Source of the DNA: Prionace glauca | Taxonomy: Eukaryota > Chordata > Chondrichthyes > Carcharhiniformes > Carcharhinidae | DNA length: 64,000 nt | Direction: 5' to 3' | Assembly: GCA_037974335.1 (NCBI GenBank) | Contig: CM075760.1 | Location: 19,796,291-19,860,290, forward strand | Shown: positions 1-10,309 of the stretch, in pieces | Position numbering within the stretch: position 1 is the stretch's first letter | Layout: each line of letters begins with the position of its first letter | The notes under the pieces: generated by a model | Told to the model about the DNA's origin: nothing | Databases searched by the model: none | What the model saw: only the letters and a program-made list of their open reading frames with translations | Program-made: the position numbers and the translations under genes

Positions 1-317
1 AGTCAATTCTCAATCAATGGTTGAGGCAGTTCAACGGGCTGAACGGCAACTGCATTTCCGATTTCTTATAATTTCTGTGTGCTGGACAGGAAGCAGTGGA
101 CATGGATCTGTCAATCAGCCTCAATCACATCTTCAGGAAAATTGGGAGTGTGAATATTAGATACAGCAGGATGAAAATGGAGGGAGAGTGTACTGGATGG
201 GGATTTATAGCTTTTGGGGAATGAGAGAGGAAATAATACTCCATAGAAACTGGAATTGTGTCTTCTGAATTTCTATCCTGTTCCAAATGTGATGGCTTTA
301 ATAAACTTATTTTACAG
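1..317 (+). other. Upstream flank and probable intron of ZNF1
   Basis: This stretch matches the leader/intron block found upstream of ZNF2, 3, 4 and 6: a 'gacaggaagcagtg' motif, then 'gggagagtg', then 'ttttggggaatgagagagg'. It ends in a pyrimidine-rich tract and TTTTACAG, so a 3' splice site is predicted with the terminal exon starting at 318. The first exon and promoter lie left of the window. No coding potential was seen. Confidence 0.6.
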
Positions 318-646
318 GATATTGAAAGAGGAATCACAGGCCAAAATCTCAAACAACACATCGAGATCTGACAGTTGTATTCCTTGGGAGCTGGATATCA
401 TTGGCCTTTCAATCTAGGAGAAATGTTTGTCCATCTGTTGATTTGAAAAGATTTCAAACATCAGTGTGACTGGAAAAGCTTCTACACTCAAATTAGAGTG
501 TTCCAGTGCACTGACTAAAGAGCTTTAAGCAGTTACGCAGCCTGAATAAATATCACACCATTCACATCAGGGAGAGTGTGTACTAATGTTGTGGACAAGG
601 TTTCCACTGATTGTGCACCTAAGAGAGCGGCAAGGGCATCTGCACT
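318..646 (+). other. Noncoding start of ZNF1 terminal exon, with decayed fingers
   Basis: This part lies between the predicted splice acceptor and the ATG of ZNF1. It is homologous to the same segment in ZNF3, 6 and 9A, where remnants of three C2H2 fingers can be read. Here the remnants are heavily broken; 'ttccagtgcactgac' and 'accattcacatcaggg' correspond to Cys and His ends of old fingers. It is presumably 5' UTR now. Confidence 0.6.
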
Positions 647-1489
647 ATGGAGAAACCATGGAAATGTGTGGAGTGTGAGAAGAGATATCGAACCCCATCT
701 CAGCTGGAAGCTCATCGGCGCAGTCACACTGGGGAGAGGCCATTCATCTGCTCTCAGTGTGGGGAGGGATTCACTCGGTTATCCATCCTACAGCAACACC
801 AGCGAGTTCACACTGGGGAGAGGCCATTCTCCTGCTCTCAGTGTGGGGAGGGATTCACTCAGGCATCCGCTCTGTGGAGACACCAGCAGGTTCACAGTGG
901 GGAGAAACCATTCGTCTGCTCTCAATGTGCAAAGGGATTCACTCGGTTATCCCAGCTGCAAACACATGAGCGAGTTCACACTGGGGAGAGGCCATTCACC
1001 TGCTCTCAGTGTGGTGAGGGATTCACTGACTTATCCAGCTTGCGGTCACACCAGAGAGTTCACACTGGGGAGAGGCCCTTCATCTGCTGTCAGTGTGGGA
1101 AGGGATTCACTCAGTCATCCACCCTGCAGAGACACCAGCGAGTTCACACTGGGGAGAAACCTTTCACCTGCTTTCAGTGTGGGAAGGGATTCAGTCAGTC
1201 ATCCAATCTGCAGATACACCAGCAGGTTCACACTGGGAGGAAACCGTTCATATGCTCTCAGTGTGGGAAGCGATTTACTCTGTCCTCCACCCTGCAGAGG
1301 CACCAGCGAGTTCACACTGGAGAGAAACCATTCACCTGCTCTCAGTGTGGGAGGGAATTCAATCAGTCATCTAATCTGCAGACACACCAACGAGTTCACA
1401 CTGGGGAGAAGCCATTCACCTGCTCTCAGTGTGGGAAAGGATTCAGAGTTTCATCCCAGCTGCTGAGACACCAACAGGTTCATGAGTGA
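647..1489 (+). CDS. C2H2 zinc-finger protein, 10 fingers (ZNF1)
   Basis: Predicted nuclear DNA-binding protein of 280 residues. It consists of ten consecutive C2H2 fingers (C-X2-C-X12-H-X3-H, 28-residue period) from residue 5 to the end, joined by TGERPF/TGEKPF linkers typical of sequence-specific binding. No KRAB, SCAN or BTB domain is present, so any repressor or activator function cannot be predicted. The start is the ATG of MEKPWKC; this Met-Glu-Lys start recurs in nearly every paralog here. The first finger is variant (CVEC-EKRY) but keeps its zinc ligands. The ORF is intact and ends four bases after the last finger's HE. The exon is preceded by a predicted acceptor at 317/318. The 3' UTR (1490-1740) matches that of ZNF4 and ZNF6, so these three share a recent ancestor. 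Target site and expression are unknown. Confidence 0.82.
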   Translation: MEKPWKCVECEKRYRTPSQLEAHRRSHTGERPFICSQCGEGFTRLSILQQHQRVHTGERPFSCSQCGEGFTQASALWRHQQVHSGEKPFVCSQCAKGFTRLSQLQTHERVHTGERPFTCSQCGEGFTDLSSLRSHQRVHTGERPFICCQCGKGFTQSSTLQRHQRVHTGEKPFTCFQCGKGFSQSSNLQIHQQVHTGRKPFICSQCGKRFTLSSTLQRHQRVHTGEKPFTCSQCGREFNQSSNLQTHQRVHTGEKPFTCSQCGKGFRVSSQLLRHQQVHE

Positions 1490-1745
1490 TTCTAGCGGTT
1501 AGATTCTGTTGTTATTGCTTCTGCTCTCAATTACATCCAGAACTGTATTTTGTTCATTCTCACAGCTGATCAATGGGGAGGGTCAGAGGGTTTCTTTCTG
1601 TTGGACTGGCCGGTTTCAGCCTCCAGTGGGCTGATTCTCTTTAAGTCTTGTGAATAACTGGTTTCAAATTTCACAAGAATCACAGAGTAACAAGATGTTA
1701 GGAAGTTCACAGATATTTAGTTAGCATTTCTGTTTGAAACACCCC
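1490..1745 (+). other. ZNF1 3' UTR shared with ZNF2, ZNF4, ZNF5 and ZNF6
   Basis: After the stop, the segment with 'gactggccgg', 'ctccagtgggctgat' and 'aaatttcacaag' recurs downstream of ZNF6 (split there by a CR1) and, inverted, downstream of ZNF2, ZNF4 and ZNF5. Conservation outside the fingers shows duplication of whole gene units rather than exchange of finger exons alone. Confidence 0.7.
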
Positions 1746-1876
1746 CAAATACCCATCCAATTTCCCTTATAATTGTTTATTGTCTCCACTTCCTCCACCC
1801 TCCTAGACAGTGAGTTCCAGGTTATTACCATTCGCTGCATCAAAATATTCTTCCTCACAACTGTTGCATTTCTCAT
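1746..1876 (-). mobile_element. LINE (CR1-like) fragment, antisense, shared with ZNF4 and ZNF6 flanks
   Basis: The segment from 'cccatccaatttccc' to 'aatattcttcctcac' is the reverse complement of a CR1-type RT C-terminal/3' region. The same fragment lies behind ZNF6 (28080-28400) and, inverted, behind ZNF4 (12535-12870), always antisense to the ZNF gene. It therefore predates their duplication. Confidence 0.65.
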
Positions 1877-2105
1877 GGCATTGAATAACTGTGTCAGCTG
1901 TCTGTATCTGTGACTTGGTGCTGAGAGTTGTATTTGGGTGATATCACTGATTATTAGACAGCTGTGTCAGAGCTGTAACTTTGAGCTGTATCACAGGAGG
2001 GTGCTCTTCCAGAGCTTTCTCTGGGGTAGTTCCCTCCAGGTGTGAATCATGAATAAACTATTGTAACCTGTCCCTGGGTCTCCTGTGATTAGTTGGAAGA
2101 AATAC
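1877..2105 (+). repeat. Unclassified insertion, possibly LTR-like
   Basis: This block interrupts the homology between the downstream regions of ZNF1 and ZNF6. It contains AATAAA followed by 'cctgtccctgggtctcctgtg', which resembles the polyadenylation end of an LTR. No second copy or partner is visible, so a solo LTR-like fossil is only a guess. Confidence 0.25.
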
Positions 2106-2225
2106 ATCACAACAGGACAATAAGGGAATTGAAATAACTGCCCTTGGATGTGGTTGAATGGAATATATCAATCTGGTGTCCATCTCCATTCTAGTGAAAG
2201 TCTGGAATGTGTCGATGTGATGAGT
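2106..2225 (+). other. Downstream flank shared with ZNF4 and ZNF6
   Basis: 'tatcaatctggtgtccatct' and neighbouring bases match 28500-28590 behind ZNF6 and the inverted 12340-12440 behind ZNF4. It is noncoding and serves as a marker of the duplicated unit. Confidence 0.55.
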
Positions 2226-5200
2226 AAGTTGATCGCTTTCTTTGGAAGATATTTACATCCTTGTCCAGCAACTTTGTTTTAAAGAAATCAACACTTGAAA
2301 GCTTGGCCACTACATGAAATATCAGCACCATAACAGGAGGAGATAAGAAAGACAGTCATATTTTGATCAGTTCATTGGGATATGGGAGTGAGTGTGCAGG
2401 TCTGATTTGTTACATGTGAAAAATAGCAAGCCTAAATTCATGGTGAGATGGAGTGAAGAGCGGGTCTCAAACACACACAGCTACTTGAGACACAGCAGGG
2501 GATGAAATGATTAATGTGGCCAGGGGATTGAGACAACATTGTGACACCATCAAGGCACTGACACACACTCCAGAGAGAAACTGAGTTCAAAACAATCAGG
2601 ATTCAATTAAACGCAAAGCACATGCTCATAAAATGAGGAAAATTAAAGTAAAATGGATAATATTATAGATTGGGACAATTAAGGGGTTGGGAGAAATAAT
2701 ACTGTTAAGAGCTGTCCACAAATTGGATAGGGGTAAAGAGAGAGCTGGAGAATCTTTTACATCCATACTTGATCTGTTGCTTGAAACATCTGTCCTTATG
2801 TACCTAGAACTCACAGCGCTCCTTCAGGAGAAGATTGAGTAGATGTTACCCCAAGCGGGGCCAGAACAGAACTGGAAAATAACAGAGTGAAATTGAGTGA
2901 GGGGTCAGAGAGAGTTCTCCTCCCCCTCAAGGTGTGAACCGTAAGAATCCTGGGGGACCCTGGATTTCAGGTTTACTTGCTAATTAGTGAACATTAAATG
3001 AAATTCTCTGACTGGCTGTGCCTTGATTTTGAATGTGATTGTTACACTTCTCCTGTTTTTATTCCTGTTGTGATTACGGTCTGGATAAGGATGGTTAACA
3101 GGTGTCACCTGTTAACTGTGGAAATTGTGGTTTGGGTCTTCACTGACCAAATGTTTTATTGATCCGGAAGGTGTAAAAGAGACAAAACTTCAGCAGAAAT
3201 CTGGCAGAGCTGAGAACTTGCTGTGTGGAACCAGGGAGATAAACAGGTCTCCGAGGACAGAGAAAACAAAAGTGCCTTGAATCCTAGATGACACCTGGGT
3301 GTCAAGGCCACCATGTTTTCACTGCTTGGCACGGGAATGCTGACTCCCTGTATCAGGGACAGAGCGTGGGGAAGACAATTGTTTAAGAAGTTGACGTGGC
3401 TTGTGCAGGTACAGATGGTTCAATGACAGGTTTTGTAATTGGTCTGTTCAAATATTAGCTGGGTAATGATAGGTTTAGATCAGTTTCCATAGACTTTGTG
3501 ATGTAAAAAAGTACAGGAAGAGATTCCCTGAGCACAGAGATTTGTCGGAGTTTTACATTTTGCATTGCCTGGTGCCGTGGCATCTGTGGCAGAGCAGGGA
3601 GCATTTCCATGGAGATGGTGCTTCTACCCAGAGTGTAATGGTAATGCTGCTGCACTTTGATACCACTGCTCAGACATTAGACTGTGTCAACTCTTATTGA
3701 TACTGAATAAAATCTAACCACTGTCACTAACAAGGGTTATCACTGGGAATCATTTCAGAGTTTGGGAAAAGGGGAGAAAGGGTTAATTGACTCCCTGACC
3801 CCCATTTTCGAACATCACTGTGTCAAAAATAAAATCTCATCTCCCCCTCTCGCTCCTTTGCCAATGAGAGGGAGTCACTTTCTGTTAAAGAGCCTGCCAA
3901 CCCCTCTCACCCACTTTCCCTAAACTGCATCAATCTCATCAGGAAAAGACCAGAAAAGTCAAATAGCTTTACTGATAAAAGTTCATTAATGAAACAGAAC
4001 ATGTTTTTAAAAAGCAGAACATAACTTGAGGATCAAAGACAACCAGAGTAAAAGGATATTCACAATGTTCTGGACACAAACGATTTCTCTTTAATTTATC
4101 TGTAGCCTGTTCCCTGCCCTCTTTGTGGAACACCCTCAGTCCGCAAGCATGATCCTGACCGTCCGCTTGCCATTAGAATTCCCCACCTTGCTCTCACGTT
4201 CACATTTCTGTCCTCGGCCTGCTGCAATGTTCCGGAGAAGCCCAACACAAGCTGGACAAACAGCCCCTCATCTTCCCTGGAGGCAATTTACAGCCTTCTG
4301 GACTCAACACTGAGTTCAACAACTTCACATCCTGAACTCTCTCCAATTTTGACTTGTTTTTTTTTGCTGAGTGCTAGTCTGCATTTTGTTTTCATGTTTT
4401 TTTGGCTTCCAAACAGAGCTGTCCTTTATTCTGTCATTAACATTTAACCAGATCATTTGTTTCTTTTGTACAACCACTACCTCTCCCTTTGCCCTGTTGG
4501 CATTTTTGCTATTTGATCTCACCCATACTCTGACCAATCCCTGACTTTTCCTTGTGTTCTACCTGACGATTATTCGGTGACTAATTCAAACTCTTTCAAG
4601 CATTCCAGTTTAATGTGACAACAAGAACTCTTAATTCTCTTAACAATCTTCCTTTATTGAACACTTTCAATACCAATTCAAACTTAAAACGGTTGCAACA
4701 CTTTCACTCTCATCACTTTCACTCTCATTGAACATTAACTCTAATTATTTAACTGAAAATAGACACTACCCAGTTAGAATGAAGTCTGTTCTCGATGTAA
4801 AATCTGTCCTTTTGGTATCTGATGATGTTCTTTAGGGCCAGTGTTCTTTTTGTCATGGCTGATCTCTAGAGTTATCACTGCAGACAAAGCACTGCACATA
4901 TCTTTTATCTACAAATTGTTTCAACTTTCCAGACGATACTCTGGCACCCAGCCAATGCTGTAACTGGAAACTGATAGCATACGCAGCCAATGAAATTACT
5001 TGTAAATGATTCCATTCTGTTTGGTTCAGATGACATGTAGCTCACATCACCTCCATAAAACTCAGGGCCATCATGACTACCTCAAAGTAAACAAATTCCC
5101 ATATTTGGGCAACACAGGAAGCTTCAGCTCACAGTTCCCAGACCAGGTCATCACTCACAGTAACTCTGCAGCCTTCATGTGTTTTTAATTATAAATTGAC

Positions 5201-5396
5201 CGAAAATCCCAGCATGCTTAATTCACGGTCACCATTGCTTTCAAAAACTAATACTGTCATCATGGAAGTCAAAAATCATTGTTGTAGTCATTCCTTGTCC
5301 ATCTATATGACCCTCTCCCCTTTCTCAGCAGCATCAAATCCATCACATTTCTCCCTTGCTTTAGTTCTGAAGTAGAGTTAAACACTAATTCTGTTT
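2226..5396. other. 3.2 kb spacer with no recognised gene
   Basis: AT-rich intergenic DNA. Open frames are short (70 residues or fewer) and show no family signature. I recognised no repeat family, promoter island or RNA gene. It separates ZNF1 (+) from ZNF2 (-), which are tail to tail. Confidence 0.5.
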
Positions 5397-5475
5397 ATCT
5401 CTCCACAGATGCTGCCAAAACTGTTGCTTTTTTCCAGTTCTTTCTGTGTTTATTTCAGATCTACCTGTAGTGGTT
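5397..5475 (+). repeat. Half of a dispersed hairpin repeat
   Basis: 'ctccacagatgctgcc' followed by 'ttccagttctttctgtgttt' and 'atttcagat' matches one arm of the foldback repeat at 11538-11690. Related pieces lie at 52820-52860 and 53430-53530. Confidence 0.45.
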
Positions 5476-5671
5476 GGAAAAGTACTATTTATCATCCAGG
5501 ATAAAATAAATGTCCTTCATCAGCTTTTGTGGGTCATTTCAGTAGAAATGTACTCTCCCAGACTCAAAGAGCATCAGCCCACTGGAAGCAAAGTTGTGAG
5601 ACTGGCCAGACCAGCAGAAAGAAACACTCTGACCCTCTCACTTCACCAACAGCAGAATCCAACACCTGGAA

Positions 5672-6598
5672 TCAGTTGTGAACTCGCTGGTGTCTCTGCA
5701 GGTTGGATGACCGATTGAATCTCTTCGCACACACAGAGCAGGTGAATGGTCTCTCCCCAGTGTGAACTCGCTGGTGTCTCTGCTGTGCGGATGATCTCCT
5801 AAACCTCTTTGAGCAGAGAGAGCAGGGAAACGGTCTCTCGTCAGTGTGAATGGGTTGGTGGACCATCAGTTCCCGAGAGCTTTTGAAGCCACTCCCACAG
5901 TCAGAGCATTTAAAGGGTCTTTCCTGGGTATGAGTGACCTTGTGGCTCAACAGGTTGGGCAACTGAGTGAATCCCTTCCCACACATAGAGCAGGTGTATG
6001 GTTTCTCTCTGGTGTGAACCCGTAGGTGCGTCAACAGATTGTTCAATCGAGTGAATTCTTTCCCACAGTCAGAGCAGGTGAATGGCCTCTCCCCGGTGTG
6101 AATGCGCTGGTGGGTCAGCAGATTGTTTAACCGGGAGAATCCTTTCTCACAAACAGAGCAGGTGAATGGCCTCTCCCCAGTATGAATTTGCTGGTGTACT
6201 CGCAGGTTGTATGATGTTCTAAATGACTTTGTGCAGTGAGAGCAGCTGAATGGTCTCTCCTCAGTGTGAATGTGCTGGTGGGACACCAGATCTCCAGAGC
6301 ATTTGAAACCACTCCCACAGTCAGAGCATTTAAAGGGTCTCTCATTAGTGTGAGTGGCTTTGTGTTTCAGCAGGTTGGATAACTGACTGAATCCTTTCCC
6401 ACACGCAGAGCAGGTGAATGGCCTCTCTCCAGTGTGAACTCCCTGATGTGTTTGTAAATGGGATAACTGGGTAAATCTCTTCCCACACACACAGCAGGTG
6501 AATGGTCTGTCTCCAGTGTGACTGCGTCGATGAGTTTCCAGTGCAGACGGGTACCTGAATCCTTTCCCACAGTCCTCACATTTCCACAGTTTTTCCAT
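5672..6598 (-). CDS. C2H2 zinc-finger protein, 11 fingers (ZNF2)
   Basis: Predicted nuclear DNA-binding protein of 308 residues made entirely of 11 C2H2 fingers at 28-residue spacing. I start it at the ATG of MEKLWKC (6598). The frame is open 12 codons further upstream but has only a TTG there, behind a stop. Fingers 4 and 9 are of a KCSDCGSGF type after TNERPF and TQERPF linkers, and finger 5 is CSHC-TKSF. This mix is shared with ZNF3 and separates the pair from the CSQC-rich ZNF1/4/5/6 group. All zinc ligands are present. A predicted acceptor lies at 6929-6930, with a leader carrying decayed fingers (6599-6928). The upstream divergent partner is ZNF3, across the GC-rich island at 7383-7790. 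The 3' UTR (about 5520-5671) carries the same conserved block as ZNF1. No effector domain is seen. Confidence 0.82.
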   Translation of the reverse strand: MEKLWKCEDCGKGFRYPSALETHRRSHTGDRPFTCCVCGKRFTQLSHLQTHQGVHTGERPFTCSACGKGFSQLSNLLKHKATHTNERPFKCSDCGSGFKCSGDLVSHQHIHTEERPFSCSHCTKSFRTSYNLRVHQQIHTGERPFTCSVCEKGFSRLNNLLTHQRIHTGERPFTCSDCGKEFTRLNNLLTHLRVHTREKPYTCSMCGKGFTQLPNLLSHKVTHTQERPFKCSDCGSGFKSSRELMVHQPIHTDERPFPCSLCSKRFRRSSAQQRHQRVHTGERPFTCSVCAKRFNRSSNLQRHQRVHN

Positions 6599-6928
6599 AG
6601 TGCGGGTGTACTTGTGACTGTCCAGGTTTGACAATCAGTTCAGTCACATTACATGGATGTGATCTCTCTGCGGCAATGTACTTTCAGCCTGTCGAACTGC
6701 TAAAGTTCTTTCCACAGTCAGTCAGGTGTTTGCATGTTTCAGTGTGTGTGTCTCTCGGTGCTTTTCCAGTCACACTGATATTTAAAATCTCCTGAAGCAG
6801 ACAAAGCAGAGAAACACATTTCCATTCTAGATTCAAATATTCAGGTCCCAATTAATTGAGTGACTGTGTTAGATCTTGAAGTCAAGTTTGGTTTGATATT
6901 CTTCTTTAAATCTTCACTTTCTGATATT
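6599..6928 (-). other. Noncoding start of ZNF2 terminal exon, with decayed fingers
   Basis: On the minus strand a frame reads FLCFVCFRRF, a stop, then LEKHRETH: a C2H2 finger broken by stops, upstream of the used ATG. The stop before LEKH (TGTGACTGG) lies at the same place in ZNF1, 3, 6 and 9A, so it is ancestral to the family. Confidence 0.65.
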
Positions 6929-6999
6929 CTGCAAAAGGAATATACAAATATCATCAATGTCAGTACAGGGTAGAAATTCAGAACAGACAATTCTAGTTT

Positions 7000-7380
7000 C
7001 TATGGAACATTCTGTCCTCTCTCATTCCCCAAAGCTGTGAATCCCCATTCCACACACTCTCCCTCCATTCTCACTCTGTTGTATCTAATATTCACCCTCC
7101 CAATTCTCCTGAAGGTGCTGTTTGAGGTTGATTGACAGACCCATGCTCACTGCTTCCTGTCGTGGACACAGAGAGCTGAAAGTTTGCATGCAGCTGCCAG
7201 ACAGATATATGTCTACATTAGTGGACAAATAATGTGTGGAAGAAACCGACTGCACTCACTTCCTTATCCTCCAGTTACTGCAAGTCCCCAATTTCCCTCA
7301 GAATGAGGAAAGAAATGGAAAGGGGGAAACATTGATTTCCTCCCAGATGTTGCATAGAGGAGGAAGTTTCAGCCTGAAGC
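7000..7380 (-). other. ZNF2 first exon/intron leader block
   Basis: Inverted copy of the leader block seen at 14760-14950 (ZNF4) and 25530-25800 (ZNF6): 'gaaatcaatgtttcccccttt', then 'ttgcag', then 'gacaggaagcagtg'. In ZNF4 the first-exon end carries a good donor (GGTAAGG, minus strand near 14837). The same site here reads GATAAGG, so the ancestral donor looks lost or another one is used. Confidence 0.5.
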
Positions 7381-7382
7381 TC

Positions 7383-7790
7383 ATTGGACAACTGCTGCAT
7401 TGTGACGTCACAATGGAGTTCTGCCTGAATCAGCCAATAGAAATTACTTGGCTCTGCAGTGACGTCTTAGGGTTCCAGTGCTCAGGCCCGTTGCGGACCC
7501 GGGAGCCCCGCCCCCACCCATTGTTCCCCTCCCCCTCTTCGAGCCAAGGTTTCCAGACAAGTGGCTGGCGGCTCCGGCCAGAGAGAGAAGCCGCTCGGTG
7601 GTCTCCCCGCCCCGCGACCAGGGACTGCGCATGTCCAAGGAGAAGAGGAAGCTGCGCATGTGCGGGACTGTGCCCTCCCTCTCTGACCTTCATGCTGAGA
7701 TGTTGACCAATGGAAGGAGCTGGAGGACCGGAAGAACGTTGGTCCTCCAGCCAATGGGAGGGCGGGCTTTGCGTGAATGAAGATTGAGTA
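7383..7790. promoter_or_regulatory. Bidirectional GC-rich promoter between ZNF2 and ZNF3
   Basis: From left to right: ATTGG at 7383-7387, a palindromic CRE TGACGTCA at 7403-7410, CCAAT at 7434-7438, a CRE-like TGACGTCT at 7460-7467, GC boxes (CCCCGCCCCC near 7508) and 'gactgcgcatgtcc' near 7623, then 'ccaatgggagggcggg' near 7751. The same order of CRE and CCAAT boxes recurs at 14952 and 29280. ZNF2 lies to the left on the minus strand and ZNF3 to the right on the plus strand, so I infer a shared head-to-head promoter. Confidence 0.65.
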
Positions 7791-7900
7791 TCAGAAAACC
7801 GAAAACTTGCTCCTGTCTCCAACATTTCCGGTGGGCGATGGAGGGGGCCGTCCATCCTGACTGTCTGCCCCTCTACCGCGGCTATGTTCGCGGCTAGGTG

Positions 7901-8137
7901 TCCCTGGAGAGGGAGCATGCGGTGTCCACAGGCACAGTTGAAGCCTTCGCGCTCGTTGGCACCGCAGGGCCTGGGGTGCATTATTGACCCTAATAATCAC
8001 ACTATAATTTGATGATTTTAAGTTTCCTTTGTACTTTGATTTTATTCTGCCTGTTCTCCTCTCTTTTGGGGAGCTGCCCCTTTTACTTTGTCCTAATTTA
8101 GTTTGTGTTTGTTTATTTGGTTTGACCTTAAAAGAGG
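7901..8137 (+). repeat. Dispersed repeat, also a candidate first exon of ZNF3
   Basis: It matches 51404-51888, where a CR1 fragment splits it: 'tccctggagagggagcatgc', 'ggggagctgccccttttact' and 'ttggccttaaaagag' are shared. It contains an imperfect inverted repeat around GCGGTGTCC/GGCACCGC. Lying just behind a promoter in both places, it may be a duplicated first exon rather than a mobile element. Confidence 0.5.
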
Positions 8138-8172
8138 CCAACATTTACGGTCAGGGAATGTAGATTTATTTC

Positions 8173-8199
8173 ACCTAAAAGAGGCCAACATCTGTGAGT
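8173..8199 (+). other. Predicted exon 1 donor for ZNF3
   Basis: 'aaaagaggccaacatct' is followed by GTGAGTAAAA with GT at 8194-8195. The same exon end with GTAAGTAAAA occurs at 29750 upstream of ZNF7. Both fit a strong vertebrate 5' splice site. The acceptor would be at 9186/9187. Confidence 0.55.
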
Positions 8200-8299
8200 A
8201 AAACACTTTCTTTTCTCCCCCTTTCCATTTCTTATTATTTCTAACTTTGTAATATATTACTGTAGCTACATTATATACATCCAGTCATAAAGTCATTGC

Positions 8300-8525
8300 A
8301 GCACAGAAGGAGTCCATTGGGTAACTTGAATCACAGAAGCCCTACAGTGGAGAAGGAGGCCTTTTGGCCCATCAAGTCTGCGCTGTCTCTCCAACAGAGC
8401 ATTCTTCCCAGGCCCTCTCCCGGATTTATGACAGAATTACCCCACTAATCCCCCCAATCCACACATCCTGAGACACTAAGTGGCAATTGAGCATGGGCAA
8501 TCAACCTAACCTGTATATCTGACAG
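8300..8525 (-). mobile_element. V-SINE (HE1-like) 3' part, inverted
   Basis: 'acagtggagaaggaggcctt', 'ggcccatcaagtctgcgc' and 'caatcaacctaacctg' match the same segments of the fuller SINE at 59757-60297. The tRNA-derived head is missing; a Penelope-like tail abuts it at 8527. Confidence 0.6.
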
Positions 8526-8526
8526 A

Positions 8527-8665
8527 CAGTAAGAAGTCTCACAATACCAGGTTAAAGTCCAACAGGTTTATTTGGTAGCAGAGATGTTCACCTGATGTGA
8601 GAATTCTTACTGCGCCCACCCCAGTCCAATGCAGATATCTCCACATCATGTTATGGACTGCAGAT
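8527..8665. mobile_element. Penelope-like 3' tail fragments
   Basis: 'agtaagaagtctcacaatac' and 'ggtttatttggtagca' form the minus-oriented tail seen at 15655 and 50517. 'ccccagtccaatgcagat' with 'ccacatcatg' is the opposite-oriented end seen at 30030-30058. The fragment thus ends in short sequences of both orientations. Confidence 0.5.
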
Positions 8666-8929
8666 TGATTCTCTACTGAATGAACCAATCAGTCCTATTC
8701 TATTTCTTTGCCAACATTCCTCTGCAAGTTTTATTTTCTTTGAATGCGCGCCCAATTTTATTTTGAAATGATTGAACATTTTCAGTTCCACCATCTTCAT
8801 AGGCAGCGAGTTCCAGATCAGATGCTGTCCCTACCTAAGTATAAATATTCCTCAAATCCCTGCTCTGCTATTATTCAAATAATTTCCTGTTATATTATAC
8901 TTTTATCCTGTATGAGAGACAACTGTCTG

Positions 8930-9186
8930 GTAGCCTGCATGGAGATTTTCAGCTCTGTGTCCAGGACAGGAAGCAGTGAGCATGGATCTGTCAATCTGCC
9001 TCAATCAGCACCTTCAGGAGAATTGAGAGGGTGAACAGCAGAGTGAGAATAGAGGGAGAGCGTGGAAGGAGATTTACAGCTTTTGGGGAATGAGAGAGGA
9101 AAGAATGTTACATAGAAACTAGAATTGTCTGTTCTGAATTTCTATTCTGTACTGACACTGATGACTTGTGTAAATTCCTTTGACAG
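8930..9186 (+). other. ZNF3 leader/intron block and splice acceptor
   Basis: Carries the family leader: 'gacaggaagcagtgagcatg', 'gagagtg'-type purine block, 'ttttggggaatgagagagga'. It ends in a pyrimidine stretch and TTTGACAG (9179-9186), the predicted 3' splice site of the terminal exon. Confidence 0.55.
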
Positions 9187-9543
9187 GGTATCTGAAGGTG
9201 AGGATTTACAGACAGAAATCTCAAATCAAACATCACATCAGCATGTGACAGAGTCACTCAATTCATCAGGACCTCAATATCATTGACCTTTGAATCTAGA
9301 AGGAGAAATGTTTCTCTGTTCTGTCTGCTTCAGAAGATTTTAAGCATCAATGTGACTGGAAAAGCAGCAAAACAAACACACCCGAGTGAGAGTGTTCCAG
9401 TGCACTGTGTGTGGAAGGAGCTAAAACCAGTTATACAGCCTGAAAATGCATCACAACATTCACAGCGAGGAGAGACTGTACCTGTGTTCTGTGTGACATT
9501 TAACTGATTGTTTAACCTGGAGAGTCACAAGGACACCCGCACC
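9187..9543 (+). other. Noncoding start of ZNF3 terminal exon, with decayed fingers
   Basis: Best place to read the fossil fingers. From 9309 one frame gives MFLCSVCFRRF, stop, ASM, stop, LEKQ; then FQCTVCGRS, stop, NQLYSLK followed by two His; then EERLYLCSV and a stop. A third helix (FNLESHKDT) runs straight into the used ATG. These are three former fingers with intact spacing, now 5' UTR. Confidence 0.75.
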
Positions 9544-10305
9544 ATGGAGAAACCGTGGAAATGTGCGGACTGTGGGAAAGGATTCAGTTTTCCATCTCAG
9601 CTGGAAATTCATCGGCGCAGTCACTCTGGGGAGAGACCGTTCACCTGCTCTGTGTGTGGGAAGGGATACACTCAAATAATTGATTTACAGAGACACCAGC
9701 GAGTTCACACTGGGGAAAGGCCATTCACTTGCTCTGAGTGTGGGAAAGGATTCACTCGGTTATCTAGTCTGCAGAGACACCAGCGATTTCACACTGGAGA
9801 GAGACCTTTCATCTGCTCTGTGTGTGGGAAGGGGTTCACTCAGTTAATTGATTTGCAGAGCCATCAGCGAGTTCACACTGGGGAGAGGCCGTTCACCTGC
9901 TCTGAGTGTGGGAAAGGATTCAGTGTGGCATCAGGCCTGCGGAGACACCAGTTAGTTCACACTGGGGAGAGGCCGTTCACTTGCTGTGTATGTGGGAAAG
10001 GTTTCAGTCAGTTGCCCTACTTGCTGAGGCACAATGTCATTCACACCCAGGAGAGACCCTTTAAATGCTCCGACTGTGGAAGGGATTTCAAAAGCTCTCA
10101 GCTAATGATGTCCCACCAGCGAGTTCACACTGAGGAGAGACCGTTCAGCTGCTCTCACTGCACAAAGAGATTCAGATCATCATCTTCCCTGCGGACACAC
10201 CAGCGAGTTCACACTGGGGAGAGACCGTTCACCTGCACTGTGTGTGGGACGGGATTCACTCAGTCATCCCGACTGCAGAAACACCAGCGAGTTCACAAGT
10301 CGTAG
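9544..10305 (+). CDS. C2H2 zinc-finger protein, 9 fingers (ZNF3)
   Basis: Predicted nuclear DNA-binding protein of 253 residues, nine C2H2 fingers in tandem. The start is the ATG of MEKPWKC at 9544. The open frame begins at a TTG 36 bases earlier, but that segment is the last fossil finger and follows a stop. Fingers 2 and 4 share the unusual helix TQIIDL/TQLIDL, so they probably arose by internal duplication. Finger 7 (KCSDCGRDF) and finger 8 (CSHC-TKRF) are the type also found in ZNF2. All Cys and His ligands are present. Expression is likely from the shared island at 7383-7790, with a donor at 8194 and acceptor at 9186. The downstream 200 bases hold an old LINE fragment. No effector domain is visible. 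Confidence 0.82.
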   Translation: MEKPWKCADCGKGFSFPSQLEIHRRSHSGERPFTCSVCGKGYTQIIDLQRHQRVHTGERPFTCSECGKGFTRLSSLQRHQRFHTGERPFICSVCGKGFTQLIDLQSHQRVHTGERPFTCSECGKGFSVASGLRRHQLVHTGERPFTCCVCGKGFSQLPYLLRHNVIHTQERPFKCSDCGRDFKSSQLMMSHQRVHTEERPFSCSHCTKRFRSSSSLRTHQRVHTGERPFTCTVCGTGFTQSSRLQKHQRVHKS

Positions 10306-10309
10306 TCAT

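Noticed and set aside
576-1466. Overlapping long frames in ZNF exons rich in [13 protein letters not shown] or [16 protein letters not shown]
   Set aside because: These are out-of-frame readings of the conserved 84-base finger unit and occur over every ZNF gene here.
647-1489. Regular 84 bp periodicity resembling a CRISPR-like array
   Set aside because: The period is the 28-residue zinc finger; repeats and 'spacers' are both coding, and the genome is vertebrate.
1877-2105. Solo LTR of a retrovirus-like element
   Set aside because: Only a poly(A)-signal-like end is visible; no partner copy, flanking duplication or internal region, so I list it as unclassified.
7430-7981. Minus- and plus-strand frames of 70-183 residues over the ZNF2/ZNF3 island
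   Set aside because: GC-rich DNA keeps frames open by chance; same pattern at 29299-29664 and 45299-45710, with no domain and no conservation between the islands at the protein level.
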